In this document: piece after piece, positions 25,610 through 35,536 of the stretch
Layout of the letters: the number at the start of each line of letters is the position of its first letter
Position numbering within the stretch: the stretch's first letter is position 1
From: Candidatus Arthromitus sp. SFB-turkey
GTDB taxonomy: Bacteria; Bacillota; Clostridia; Clostridiales; Clostridiaceae
Length of the DNA stretch: 64,000 nucleotides
Assembly (NCBI RefSeq): GCF_001655775.1
Contig: NZ_LXFF01000009.1
Location: forward strand, 1 to 64,000
Direction of reading: 5' to 3'
The notes under the pieces: model-generated
What the model was told of the DNA's origin: nothing
The model's database searches: none
What the model saw: only the letters and a program-made list of their open reading frames with translations
Made by a program: the position numbers and the translations under genes

Positions 25610-27031
25610 TTATACTTCATGTACCTTTAACATATTTGTATGACCTTTAAAATTAGCTGGTACACTTGCTGCAACAACAACTAAATCCCCTTTTGAAAGA
25701 TTATATTCTTTTCTCGCTTTATCCACCGATAAATCAATTAACATATCTGTATTATCAATAGTTTCTTCTATAGTTTGAGGATAAACCCCCCAATAAATAG
25801 ACAATATTCTCGCAACCTTTTGAGTTTGAGTAATAGAAATAATAGGACATTCAGGTCTAAATTTAGATATAAATTGAGCTGTTGCTCCTGATTTTGTACA
25901 AGCAAGTATTACTTTTGCTCCAACTTCATTGGCCGTTGTACAAGAAAATAAAGCAATTGTTGTAGGAACATCTTTATATTCAATTTTCGAAAGTCTTTTT
26001 TGTAGTTTACCTTCATAATCTAAACTTTCTTCAGTTGTTCTCGCTATTTTATCCATTGTTTCATATGCTTCAATTGGATATTTACCATTTGCAGTTTCTC
26101 CACTAAGCATTACAGCATCTGTTCCATCATGAATTGCATTTGCAACATCTGAAGCTTCTGCTCTTGTTGGTCTTGGATTTCTTATCATAGAATCAAGCAT
26201 TTGAGTTGCAGTTATTACTACTTTTCCTTTATCATTGCACCTTTTTATAATATTTTTTTGCCAATATGGAAGATTCTCTATAGGAATTTCAACTCCTAAA
26301 TCTCCACGTGCAACCATTATACCATCTGAAGCATCTATTATTTCATCTAAATTATCAAGCCCTTCTTGATTTTCAATTTTAGATATTATTTTTATTTTAT
26401 CCCCACCATTTTCATTTAAAAAAGACCTTATATTTTTAACATCATCTGCTTTTCTTATAAAAGAAGCAGCAACATATTCAACATCTTTCTCTATTCCAAA
26501 TAATAAATCATTTTTATCTTTTTCAGTAAGTGCTGGTAATTTAATTTTAGAATTAGGTAAATTCACACCTTTATTACTAGAAACCTCTCCTGTATTTAAA
26601 ACAATACATTCAATTTTTCCATCTCCTACTTCCTTAACTTCAAGAGCAACTAAACCATCATCAATAAGAATTTTACTTCCAACTTCAACATCCTTATAAA
26701 GATCCTCATAAGTAACAGAACATTTAGTAGCATCTCCAACTAAATCTTCTTTAGTGTAAATAGTAAAACTATTTCCTTGATTTAAAACAACCTTTTCACT
26801 AAACTTCTTAGTTCTAATTTCTGGACCTTTAGTGTCAAGCATTATTCCTACATTTTTTCCATTTTTAGCACAAATTTTTCTTACATTATCAATTCTCGCT
26901 CCATGTTCTTCAAAATCTCCATGTGAAAAATTGAGCCTCATAACATTCATTCCTTTTTCTATGAGTTTTTCTAAAACCTCATATTTTTCACTAGAAGGAC
27001 CAATTGTACAAACTATTTTTGTCTTTCTCAT
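25610..27031 (-). CDS. pyk: pyruvate kinase
   Basis: 473 residues, the short form without the extra PEP-utiliser C-terminal domain of bacilli. N-terminal KIVCTIGPSSEKYE, the substrate loop RLNFSHGDFEEH, catalytic Lys in IKIISKIENQEG, metal-binding GIMVARGDLGVEIP, and TATQMLDSMIRNPRPTRAE-type motif (here TQMLDSMIRNPRPTRAE) are all present. It turns PEP and ADP into pyruvate and ATP. GGAG lies eight bases before ATG 27031, better placed than the upstream GTG. It lies 19 bases after pfkA, so the two form an operon. Confidence 0.97.
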   Translation of the reverse strand: MRKTKIVCTIGPSSEKYEVLEKLIEKGMNVMRLNFSHGDFEEHGARIDNVRKICAKNGKNVGIMLDTKGPEIRTKKFSEKVVLNQGNSFTIYTKEDLVGDATKCSVTYEDLYKDVEVGSKILIDDGLVALEVKEVGDGKIECIVLNTGEVSSNKGVNLPNSKIKLPALTEKDKNDLLFGIEKDVEYVAASFIRKADDVKNIRSFLNENGGDKIKIISKIENQEGLDNLDEIIDASDGIMVARGDLGVEIPIENLPYWQKNIIKRCNDKGKVVITATQMLDSMIRNPRPTRAEASDVANAIHDGTDAVMLSGETANGKYPIEAYETMDKIARTTEESLDYEGKLQKRLSKIEYKDVPTTIALFSCTTANEVGAKVILACTKSGATAQFISKFRPECPIISITQTQKVARILSIYWGVYPQTIEETIDNTDMLIDLSVDKARKEYNLSKGDLVVVAASVPANFKGHTNMLKVHEV

Positions 27032-27050
27032 AACAAACACTCCATATTTA

Positions 27051-28010
27051 TTAAACTAATTTATTAACAAGATCATATAAATCTTTATCAAAATTTTTCT
27101 CAATCTTTAAGGCTTCTTCAATATCCATGTCAAACACAAGATTATCTTTTATTCCAACAACTTTAGCACATACACCATTTTTTAACAAAATATCCACTGC
27201 CTTTTTTCCCATTAAAGATGCCATAACCCTATCTCTTGCTGTTGGAATTCCTCCACGTTGTATATGTCCAAGTACTGTAGCTCTTGTATCTAATCCTATT
27301 TTTTCTTGAATGTACTTTGTAAGTTCTTCTGCACTTCCAGCACCTTCTGCTAAAATTACCAAACTATGAAGCTTGTTATTTTTTTTACTATCTAAAATTC
27401 TTTGACAAAGCTCCTCTCTATTAAATGGATATTCTGGAACTATTACAGCTTCCGCACCACCTGCAAGGGCTGAATATAAAGCTAAATCTCCGCAATTTCT
27501 TCCCATAACTTCAACTATACTAACTCTTTCATGGGAACTTGAAGTATCCCTAAGTTTTCTTACTGAATCTAAAATAGTATTTAGGGCAGTATCAAAACCT
27601 ATTGTATAGTCTGTATAAGGTAGATCATTATCTATTGTTCCTGGAATTCCAACAGTTGAAATTCCAAATTTTGATAATAAGTAAGCCCCCATAAATGATC
27701 CATCTCCACCTACAACTACTAATCCTTCAACTCCCTTCTCTTTTAAAATTTCATAAGCTTGAGCTCTAACTTCCTCATGTTTAAATTCTAAACATCTAGC
27801 AGTTTTAAGAAAAGTTCCTCCTCTATCTATAATATCTGAAACAGAGCGTCTATTTAAAACTTCTATTTCTCCATGTAAAAGCCCATGATACCCTCTATGT
27901 ATTCCTAAAACCTCTACACCTTGACTTAAAGCATATCTAACAACTGATCTAACAGCTGCATTCATTCCAGGAGCATCTCCTCCACTTGTAAGCACTGCTA
28001 TTTTTTTCAT
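27051..28010 (-). CDS. pfkA: ATP-dependent 6-phosphofructokinase
   Basis: 319 residues, exactly the usual bacterial length. ATP-binding SGGDAPGMNAAVR, catalytic GTIDNDLPYTDYTIGFDTAL (key part GTIDNDL), VEVMGRNCGDLAL and LGHIQRGG are all present. It phosphorylates fructose 6-phosphate and is allosterically controlled in this family. GGAG is six to eight bases before ATG 28010, preferred to an upstream in-frame start. It is placed directly downstream of dnaE, an order (dnaE-pfkA-pyk) common in Clostridium. Confidence 0.97.
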   Translation of the reverse strand: MKKIAVLTSGGDAPGMNAAVRSVVRYALSQGVEVLGIHRGYHGLLHGEIEVLNRRSVSDIIDRGGTFLKTARCLEFKHEEVRAQAYEILKEKGVEGLVVVGGDGSFMGAYLLSKFGISTVGIPGTIDNDLPYTDYTIGFDTALNTILDSVRKLRDTSSSHERVSIVEVMGRNCGDLALYSALAGGAEAVIVPEYPFNREELCQRILDSKKNNKLHSLVILAEGAGSAEELTKYIQEKIGLDTRATVLGHIQRGGIPTARDRVMASLMGKKAVDILLKNGVCAKVVGIKDNLVFDMDIEEALKIEKNFDKDLYDLVNKLV

Positions 28011-28029
28011 AATTAACACTCTCCATTTT

Positions 28030-31000
28030 TCATAATTTATTCATAATAACTATTTTCACAAAATCTTGAGAAAATATTTCATTTAACTTGCAAATAAATT
28101 CATTATTTAAACTTACGTTATACTCTTCATTTAACTTAAAACTCTTTTTTTCACGAGATGAATAAAAAAATACACTAGTATCTCCCTTATTTTCACCTAA
28201 TAATGTTTTAATTTTAACAAACTGATTCTCAATACTGTCTATATTTTCAACTAATATATAAAGTTTAAATCTATGTTCTTCATCAATCCCAACTATATCA
28301 TCAACTATAACTTTTACTTCATCTCCATCTTTTTTTAATACACCTTTTATTATAACAATATTATCACTATTTATTAAATAACTAAATTTTTCATATATTT
28401 TAGGAAAAACCACGCATTCAATAGATAAATATTTATCTTCCAAATAAACAAAGGCCATAATGGAATTATTTTTAGTTATTATTTTTCTAAAACTCCTTAT
28501 AACTCCTCCAAGAACAACATTTTCCTCCCTAAATGAATCAAAAGTTTCTTTACACTTTGAAATAGAACTACTACACAATTTATTTAAAAACTCATTATAT
28601 TTGTCAATAGGATGTCCAGAAATATAAAGTCCTAAAACTTCTTTTTCAAAGGATAAATTCCTATTAATATCATCTTCTACATCATAATAAACTGGTTTAT
28701 TTATAATCACATTATCTTCAGCAGAGTTAAACAAACTCATTTGTCCATCTATATTTTTTTTAAGATCTAAACTTATTCCATCAATTATTTTTTCGAAATT
28801 AAGTAAAAGAGCTTTTCTAGAAACATTAAATACATCAAGTGCACCAGACTTTATAATACATTCAATTGATTTTTTGTTTATAGAATTTTTAACACATACT
28901 TTGAAAAAATCATACTCATCTTTAAATTTTCCATTTTTTTCCCTATGATAAACAATTTTTTCACAAGCACTTTCTCCTAAATTTTTAATTGCAGAAAGTC
29001 CAAAGAAAATATCTTCATTATTTACAACAAAACGTTTATAACTATTATTAACACATGGAGGATAAATTTTTATATTAAGACTTTCAGAAAACTTTATATA
29101 CTCACAAACCTTATCTGTATTATTTATTACACTATTTAAAAGAGCACATATATACTCACTTTTATAATATTTTACTAAATACGCAGTTTCATAAGCAACA
29201 ACCGCATATGCCGCAGCATGACTTTTATTAAAAGCATAGGAAGCAAAATGAACCATTTGATCAAAAATTTTGTGGGCAACCTCTTCTTTTATACCATTAT
29301 TTATACATCCTGGTATATTTTCCTCTCCTTCTACAAATACTCCATAAACAAAATTTTTCCTTTCAAGTTCCATAACATCATGTTTCTTTTTAGCCATAAC
29401 TCTTCTAACTAAATCACTTCTTCCAAGAGAATATCCTGATAATTTTTGAACAATCTCCATTACCTGCTCTTGATATACTATAACCCCATAAGTTACATTT
29501 AAAATATCCTCAAGTTCCTTAGTTAAATATTTTATATTGTTAGGTGAATTCTTATTTTTTATATAATTAGGAATCTCATCCATTGGTCCTGGTCTATATA
29601 AACTAATTCCAGCTATTATATCCTCTAAAGAATTAGGTTTTAATTCTTTCATAAAATTTGTCATACCTAAAGACTCAAGTTGAAAAACACCGCAGGTTTT
29701 TCCTTCTCCAAGCATTTCAAAAACTTTCTTATCATTAAATTCAATTTTATCTAAATCAATATGTATTTTTTTATTTTTCTCAATCATATTAATGCAATCG
29801 TTTATAACAGTAAGAGTCCTTAAACCTAAAAAATCCATTTTAAGAAGTCCAATTTCCTCAAGATTAGCCATAGGAAACTGAGTAACTAACATATTATCAC
29901 TTTTTTGCATAGGAACAATATTAGTTAAGTTTTCAGGGCTTATAATAACTCCAGCTGCGTGAATAGAAGTATGCCTTGGAAGACCTTCAAGTTTTTTAGA
30001 TATATCTATAAGTTTTTTAATTCTAGGATCTTCCTTATAAATATCATTTAATTCTTTATTATATAAAAGAGCTAAATCAATTGTTATATTAAGCATGTTA
30101 GGAATCATTTTTGCAATTTTATCAACTTCAGAGTAAGAATAATTCATAGCTCTTCCAACATCACGAATGCACGCTCTAGCTGCCATAGTACCAAAAGTTA
30201 TAATATGAGAAACATTATTTTTACCATATTTATTTATTACATAATCAATTACTTCTTCTCTTCTCTCATTACAAAAATCCGAATCTATATCAGGCATTGA
30301 AATTCTTTCAGGATTTAAAAATCTTTCAAAAATAAGTCCATATTTTATAGGATCTATCTTTGTAATATTTAAAACATAAGCAACTATAGACCCAGCTACA
30401 CTTCCCCGTCCAGGTCCTGTTGGTATTAAATTTTCATTTGAGAATTTAATAAAATCCCAAACAATTAAAAAATAATCAACAAATCCCATAGAATTTATAA
30501 GATTAAGTTCATAGTTTAAACGATTAAGTAAATTTTTTTTATTTTTATCGTGAATTTTTTCAAATACTTCTAATAATTTTTTAAACTCTTCATCATTTAA
30601 AATATCTATTTCTTTAAAATCATTTAACTCTCTGTAAAACTCCTTATACTTAAAAATAAGACCAAAATAACAAAGTCTTTTCAAATACTCAAAAGGTTCT
30701 AAATCTACATCCATAATATATTTAGGCGGCATATTTTTACCGAACTCATATTCAAAATTACACTTATCACTTATTTTTAATGTATTTTTTAAAGCATCTT
30801 CATAAGTGCTAAATAAATTATACATTTCTGAAGGAGACTTTAAATAAAACTCCTCACCTTCATATTTCATTCTATTGGTTTCCTCAATATTTGAAGCTGT
30901 TTGTATACAAATTAAAACATCATGTGCTTCAGAATCTTCTTTATTTATGTAATGAACATCATTTGTTACAACAAGTTCTACAGAAAATTCTTTAGAAAAT

Positions 31001-31572
31001 TCCACAAGAAATTTATTAACTTTTAATTGTCTACTTATGCCATGATTTTGAAGCTCTAAATAAAAATCATCCTTAAAAATTTCTTTATATGTACAAACAA
31101 GTTTCTTAGCTCCCTCAATATCATCTTTTAAAATATATTTTGAAATTCCTCCACTTAAACACGCACTTAATGCAATTAATCCCTCTGAATGTTTTCTTAA
31201 AAATTCAATATCAACTCTTGGTTTATAATAAAATCCTTCTAAAAATGACGCACTAACAATTTTTAAAAGATTTTTATATCCTATTTCATTTTTAACAAGT
31301 AAAATTAAATGACTTGTAAAATTATCTTTATCAGGATTTTTTATATACATAGATTTATTAGCTACATAAATTTCACAACCAATAATAGGTTTAATTCCAT
31401 ATTGCTTACAAATTTTATAAAATTCAATACATCCATACATAACACCATGATCTGTTATAGCAATAGATTTCATTCCAAGTTCTTTAACTTTTTCAACTAA
31501 ATTTCTAATCTTACAAGAGGAATCAAGTAAACTAAATTCCGTATGTACATGTAAATGAACAAAATCATTCAT
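28030..31572 (-). CDS. dnaE: DNA polymerase III alpha subunit (DnaE)
   Basis: About 1180 residues. The PHP domain begins with FVHLHVHTEFSLLDSS and has AITDHGVMYG. The polymerase core has GPGRGSVAGS and the catalytic PDIDSDF with a third acidic residue in the palm. HTSIHAAGVI, SLYRPGPM and FASYAFNKSHAAAYA are further family marks. The helix-hairpin-helix and OB-fold regions occupy the C-terminus (OB near 990-1080). It synthesises DNA at the fork beside or under PolC. An ATG at 31590 is also in frame; neither start has a well-spaced ribosome site, and the one at 31572 matches the usual family N-terminus. Confidence 0.95.
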   Translation of the reverse strand: MNDFVHLHVHTEFSLLDSSCKIRNLVEKVKELGMKSIAITDHGVMYGCIEFYKICKQYGIKPIIGCEIYVANKSMYIKNPDKDNFTSHLILLVKNEIGYKNLLKIVSASFLEGFYYKPRVDIEFLRKHSEGLIALSACLSGGISKYILKDDIEGAKKLVCTYKEIFKDDFYLELQNHGISRQLKVNKFLVEFSKEFSVELVVTNDVHYINKEDSEAHDVLICIQTASNIEETNRMKYEGEEFYLKSPSEMYNLFSTYEDALKNTLKISDKCNFEYEFGKNMPPKYIMDVDLEPFEYLKRLCYFGLIFKYKEFYRELNDFKEIDILNDEEFKKLLEVFEKIHDKNKKNLLNRLNYELNLINSMGFVDYFLIVWDFIKFSNENLIPTGPGRGSVAGSIVAYVLNITKIDPIKYGLIFERFLNPERISMPDIDSDFCNERREEVIDYVINKYGKNNVSHIITFGTMAARACIRDVGRAMNYSYSEVDKIAKMIPNMLNITIDLALLYNKELNDIYKEDPRIKKLIDISKKLEGLPRHTSIHAAGVIISPENLTNIVPMQKSDNMLVTQFPMANLEEIGLLKMDFLGLRTLTVINDCINMIEKNKKIHIDLDKIEFNDKKVFEMLGEGKTCGVFQLESLGMTNFMKELKPNSLEDIIAGISLYRPGPMDEIPNYIKNKNSPNNIKYLTKELEDILNVTYGVIVYQEQVMEIVQKLSGYSLGRSDLVRRVMAKKKHDVMELERKNFVYGVFVEGEENIPGCINNGIKEEVAHKIFDQMVHFASYAFNKSHAAAYAVVAYETAYLVKYYKSEYICALLNSVINNTDKVCEYIKFSESLNIKIYPPCVNNSYKRFVVNNEDIFFGLSAIKNLGESACEKIVYHREKNGKFKDEYDFFKVCVKNSINKKSIECIIKSGALDVFNVSRKALLLNFEKIIDGISLDLKKNIDGQMSLFNSAEDNVIINKPVYYDVEDDINRNLSFEKEVLGLYISGHPIDKYNEFLNKLCSSSISKCKETFDSFREENVVLGGVIRSFRKIITKNNSIMAFVYLEDKYLSIECVVFPKIYEKFSYLINSDNIVIIKGVLKKDGDEVKVIVDDIVGIDEEHRFKLYILVENIDSIENQFVKIKTLLGENKGDTSVFFYSSREKKSFKLNEEYNVSLNNEFICKLNEIFSQDFVKIVIMNKL

Positions 31573-31631
31573 AAAAAGTTTTATCCCCATCTTAATTAAT
31601 CAATACAATTTGATTCTATCATAAAAAACAT

Positions 31632-31663
31632 AAAATCCTAAATGATTTTTCATCTAGGATTTT
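31632..31663 (-). terminator. terminator of asnB
   Basis: AAAATCCTAAATG (31632-31644) pairs with CATCTAGGATTTT (31651-31663) with one mismatch. A minus-strand T run follows. It starts five bases after the asnB stop. Confidence 0.75.
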
Positions 31664-31668
31664 GATTT

Positions 31669-33510
31669 TTAAATTTCAATATTTACATTATATTTTTTCA
31701 TCCACATATTTAATTGAATTAAATATGCCATAAGCTGAGGCCCTCTCATAAGTTGACCAAACCAAGGTTTATTAAAAGATTCTCCTTTACTTTCTAAAAG
31801 ATATCTAACACTTTTTTCATCTATAATATCAAAAATAGGATTAGATCTATCATTTAATATATTTTTAAGCTTAGAGCAAACTAAATCCCTATAAATTAAA
31901 CTCTGAGTTTTAGGGTAAGGACTTTTTTTCCTATCAACAACAGAACTTGGCAAAAATTTCCTAGCTACCTCACGAAGTATTCCTTTTTCTCTACCATTTA
32001 CAAATTTAATTTTAGAAGGAATATTATAAGCATATTCTACAAGATCCTTATCAGCAAAAGGAACTCTCACTTCTAAACTATTAGCCATACTCATTCTATC
32101 TTTTCTATTTAAAAGAGTAACCATAAACCATTTTATATTAAGAAGTGTCATTTTCCTAATTAAAACATCAAATTCTGAATCTACATCTAAATAACTAAAA
32201 TCTTTAAAAGTTTCATCAAATTTATTTTTAACATAGGAATCAAAATCAAGTTTTTTTATAGAATCATTAAATAAATTTTTACGAGATTGTGAAAACCTAC
32301 ACCAAGGAAAAGTTTCCATTTTTAAATCTTCACTATTTAAGTACCAAGGATATCCTCCAAAAATTTCATCTGCACACTCTCCAGAAAGTCCAACAGTTCC
32401 ATATTTTTTAACTCCACGACAAAACAAATAAAGAGAAGTATCAATATCTGCCATAGCTGGAATATCACTAGCAAATAACCCTTCTTCTAAAAAATAAAAT
32501 AAATCCTCATTTTTTATAGTTATAATTCTATTATTAGATTTAATTTTTTCATTTACAATTTTCACAAAATCCTTATCACTAGTAACCTCAAATTCATTTC
32601 CTTTAAAATCCTTATCATAATCAACATAATCAACTGTAAAAGTATCTAAGATTTTATTACATTTCTTAAATTCATTACTTAAAATAGAACATATTAAAGA
32701 AGAATCAATTCCACCAGATAAAAACGCAAATATTCCCCTATCAGATACCATTTGATTTTTAATAATATTTTCTAATAAATATGTTAATTCTTCCTTAGTT
32801 TCCTCTAAACCCCATTTATGTTCTTTAGCTTCAAGATTCCAATATTTTTTAAGTACAACTTTATGTTCAAATACACATAAATAATGGGCAGGTGGAATTT
32901 CTTTTATATCTTTAAAAATTCCGTTCCCTAAACTTCTACTAGGACCTAAACTTAAAAGATCAAGTATACCTTCTCTAGAAACCACACTACTTACTAACGG
33001 ATGTTTTAACATAGATTTTATTTCAGAACCAAAAATTAAATAATCATCTTTAATAGCATAAAAAATAGGTTTAACCCCTAAATGATCTCTAGCTATAAAA
33101 ATACATTTTCTTTCTTCATCAAAAATTGAAAATGCAAAAATTCCATTTAAATGTTTTACACAATCCTCTCTATAATGAATGTAACTTAAAAGAACAACTT
33201 CAGTATCTGAGTAAGTAACAAATGTATAACCTTCATCTAATAAATTTTTCTTAACAATATGAGTGTTATAAATTTCTCCATTATAAACAATAGTATAATT
33301 AAATCCATTTATTTTTTTAGTCATAGGCTGACTCCCACCAAATGGATCAACTATAGAAAGTCTCCTATGACCAAATATAACATGCTTATGCTTATAATAT
33401 CCACGACTATCTGGTCCCCTATGAATCAAACAATCATTCATTTCAATTATATTATTAAATTCATTTTCAATACTTTTTTTAAAGTTAGAAAAACCAGTTA
33501 TTCCACACAT
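31669..33510 (-). CDS. asnB: glutamine-hydrolysing asparagine synthase
   Basis: 613 residues. The mature N-terminal nucleophile Cys2 (MCGITGF) and RGPDSRG mark a class II glutaminase domain. The synthetase domain has the PP-loop FLSGGIDSSLI at about 265, and VGLSGECADEIFGGYPWY and VRVPFADKDLVEYAY downstream. It makes Asn from Asp, using Gln nitrogen and ATP. It is the long type, about 610-640 residues, seen in bacilli and clostridia, and it has its own promoter gap and terminator. Confidence 0.95.
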   Translation of the reverse strand: MCGITGFSNFKKSIENEFNNIIEMNDCLIHRGPDSRGYYKHKHVIFGHRRLSIVDPFGGSQPMTKKINGFNYTIVYNGEIYNTHIVKKNLLDEGYTFVTYSDTEVVLLSYIHYREDCVKHLNGIFAFSIFDEERKCIFIARDHLGVKPIFYAIKDDYLIFGSEIKSMLKHPLVSSVVSREGILDLLSLGPSRSLGNGIFKDIKEIPPAHYLCVFEHKVVLKKYWNLEAKEHKWGLEETKEELTYLLENIIKNQMVSDRGIFAFLSGGIDSSLICSILSNEFKKCNKILDTFTVDYVDYDKDFKGNEFEVTSDKDFVKIVNEKIKSNNRIITIKNEDLFYFLEEGLFASDIPAMADIDTSLYLFCRGVKKYGTVGLSGECADEIFGGYPWYLNSEDLKMETFPWCRFSQSRKNLFNDSIKKLDFDSYVKNKFDETFKDFSYLDVDSEFDVLIRKMTLLNIKWFMVTLLNRKDRMSMANSLEVRVPFADKDLVEYAYNIPSKIKFVNGREKGILREVARKFLPSSVVDRKKSPYPKTQSLIYRDLVCSKLKNILNDRSNPIFDIIDEKSVRYLLESKGESFNKPWFGQLMRGPQLMAYLIQLNMWMKKYNVNIEI

Positions 33511-33584
33511 ATATAACTCCTCTATATATTAGCTTTTAACTTATTAATTATTTTATGTTATGAATTTATAAAAATTTTGATACT

Positions 33585-33620
33585 AAAAAACTCCTTGTAA
33601 ATATATACAAGGAGTTTTAA
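33585..33620 (-). terminator. terminator of the mutarotase-like gene
   Basis: Perfect 13-base arms AAAACTCCTTGTA (33587-33599) and TACAAGGAGTTTT (33606-33618), loop of 6, with A/T runs at both ends. It lies 17 bases after the stop at 33636. Confidence 0.85.
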
Positions 33621-33635
33621 AACTAAAAAATTTTT

Positions 33636-34529
33636 TTAATTTTCATAATTATCTATAAAAGTATCTATAAAATCTAAATTAACATCTTTATGTAAATCCC
33701 AAATTTCTAAATGTTCAACACACTGATTAGTTGAAATAGTATAAAGTGGAGAATTTGTTTGCATCTCTATATAGTTACTTCCAATAAAAGATTCATAACA
33801 ACAACCCATATGAGGATAATTAGAATTGTTTTTATCTCTTTTAAATTGTTTAACAAATAACTCATTCTCATTATAATACAGTGCATAACTTAAATTTGTA
33901 TTAAATCCAATCTTAAAATTCTCAGAAATATTTTCACACACTTTCATTGCAACATACCTATCTCCAAAATAAACTCTAGAATCCTTTATATTTGAATACG
34001 GCCAAAATACAAACGATTTATTGGGGCTTATACCCGATTTTCTCTTTTCAAGAGGAATTATTTCTATTCCACCTTTACTCATAGCAGTAATTCCTGATAC
34101 TGAAATATTAATATCAAACGCATTTAAAGAAACTATTTTATGTAAAATATTTACTTTAGAAGATGATGATTCAAAAATAATTTCAATAATTTTTTGAACC
34201 TGAGTCCATTTTTCAATTTCTTGAATTAATCTCACACCATTAAATATTGATTCGTATTCAACTTTTTTGTTATCTGGTATATAAGTTCTATCTTTATTTT
34301 CTGGAAGATGCCAAAATCTATGCCCCCCAATAATGTAATAATCACCATGAGATGTAGAAATTTTATTATTTATATCTTCTGCAAATTGATTCCTTCCATT
34401 AACATATCCATATTTTACAATTCTAGGTCCATATTCAATAGTAATAATAATTTCAACTACACTATTTGTTATTTTCAAACACTTACCATAATGTTTATAA
34501 TTTATTTCTAAAATATTAACCACATTCAT
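33636..34529 (-). CDS. galactose-mutarotase-like beta-sandwich protein (DUF4380-like)
   Basis: 297 residues, soluble, mostly beta. VVEIIITIEYGPRIVKYGYVNGRN and the GGHRFWHLPE block resemble proteins with an aldose-1-epimerase-like supersandwich fold (DUF4380). These are predicted to bind sugars, but no enzyme activity is established. The His and Arg in GGHRFWHLPENKDRTY are candidate substrate contacts. AGGAGA lies six bases before ATG 34529, so the seven codons upstream are left out. It stands alone between asnB and whiA, with a strong terminator. Function unknown. Confidence 0.6.
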   Translation of the reverse strand: MNVVNILEINYKHYGKCLKITNSVVEIIITIEYGPRIVKYGYVNGRNQFAEDINNKISTSHGDYYIIGGHRFWHLPENKDRTYIPDNKKVEYESIFNGVRLIQEIEKWTQVQKIIEIIFESSSSKVNILHKIVSLNAFDINISVSGITAMSKGGIEIIPLEKRKSGISPNKSFVFWPYSNIKDSRVYFGDRYVAMKVCENISENFKIGFNTNLSYALYYNENELFVKQFKRDKNNSNYPHMGCCYESFIGSNYIEMQTNSPLYTISTNQCVEHLEIWDLHKDVNLDFIDTFIDNYEN

Positions 34530-34574
34530 AATCATTCTCCTAAAAATCATAAAAAATAAAATATTATTAAATTT

Positions 34575-35510
34575 TCACATCTTACTTTTCAAATCCTCAG
34601 CTATCTTCTCAATTTTTCTCAATCTATGTAATACGCCTGATTTACCCAAAGGAGGTTTTAAAAACATCCCCAAATCTTTAAGTGACATCTCCTTATATTT
34701 TAATCTTATCTCAGCTATTTCTTTCAAATTTTTAGGTAACTTATCTAACCCAATCTTATCATCAATAAACATTATAGCCCTAACTTGCCTTACAGAAGTT
34801 ATTATAAGTTTATCTTCATTAGCTTCTATGCAATTTCTAAGTCGATTTTTATTATTACTATATTCTTTTTTTACCCTAATATTTTCAAAATCTAAAACCG
34901 CATTACAAGCTCCTATTGTACCTAAAATTTTCGAAATATTATCAGCTTCTTTAATATACACTACATAATAAATTTTTCTTTTAATTATTTTACTATTAAA
35001 ACCATGATAATTTAAAAAATCTCTAAAATAAATAGAAAAATTTAAATTTTGAATAACAAATTCTAAATGATATCCTTTCTCCGGATTACTCATGCTACCA
35101 CAACCAATAAAAACACCTTTTATAAAACTTTTATATTCTATAAAATCATAATCAAATTTATCATTTACACTTATACTATCACTATTTAAATTAAATATAT
35201 CTATTTCCTTAAAAAAATCAACCATAAATTTACTATTAATTTTTAAAATATAATTATTTATCTTAGAAAAACATTCTATTCTTTCAATATTAAATATAAA
35301 TTTGTTACTAAAATATTCTAAAAACATATTTTGAACATAATCTATTATATTTTTATTTTCACTAGAAATTTTAAAACTAACTTTATTCACATCACTTAAA
35401 TCAAATATCCCCATAACTTTTATTATTCCTATAACTTCACTTAAAGCTTTTTCATAAGTTTTAGGAAAATTAGAGCAAAGTTCTTTTTTTATACCAAAAG
35501 AAAATGTCAT
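34575..35510 (-). CDS. whiA: WhiA family DNA-binding protein
   Basis: 311 residues. An N-terminal LAGLIDADG-like pair of domains (about 1-205) precedes a C-terminal helix-turn-helix region (about 225-311) with NRLRNCIEANEDKLI and LGKSGVLHRLRKIEKIA. WhiA binds DNA and influences cell division and chromosome segregation in Firmicutes and sporulation in Streptomyces. It is the last gene of rapZ-yvcK-whiA, a Firmicute-wide cluster. GGGGGA lies six bases before ATG 35510; the ten codons upstream are not conserved and are left out. Confidence 0.93.
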   Translation of the reverse strand: MTFSFGIKKELCSNFPKTYEKALSEVIGIIKVMGIFDLSDVNKVSFKISSENKNIIDYVQNMFLEYFSNKFIFNIERIECFSKINNYILKINSKFMVDFFKEIDIFNLNSDSISVNDKFDYDFIEYKSFIKGVFIGCGSMSNPEKGYHLEFVIQNLNFSIYFRDFLNYHGFNSKIIKRKIYYVVYIKEADNISKILGTIGACNAVLDFENIRVKKEYSNNKNRLRNCIEANEDKLIITSVRQVRAIMFIDDKIGLDKLPKNLKEIAEIRLKYKEMSLKDLGMFLKPPLGKSGVLHRLRKIEKIAEDLKSKM

Positions 35511-35536
35511 AGTGAATCCCCCAATAATTTTAAAAA

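Noticed and set aside
33511-33635. T-box or attenuator before asnB
   Set aside because: The hairpin here has a terminator form for the upstream gene, and the remaining 75 bases are too short for a T-box leader.
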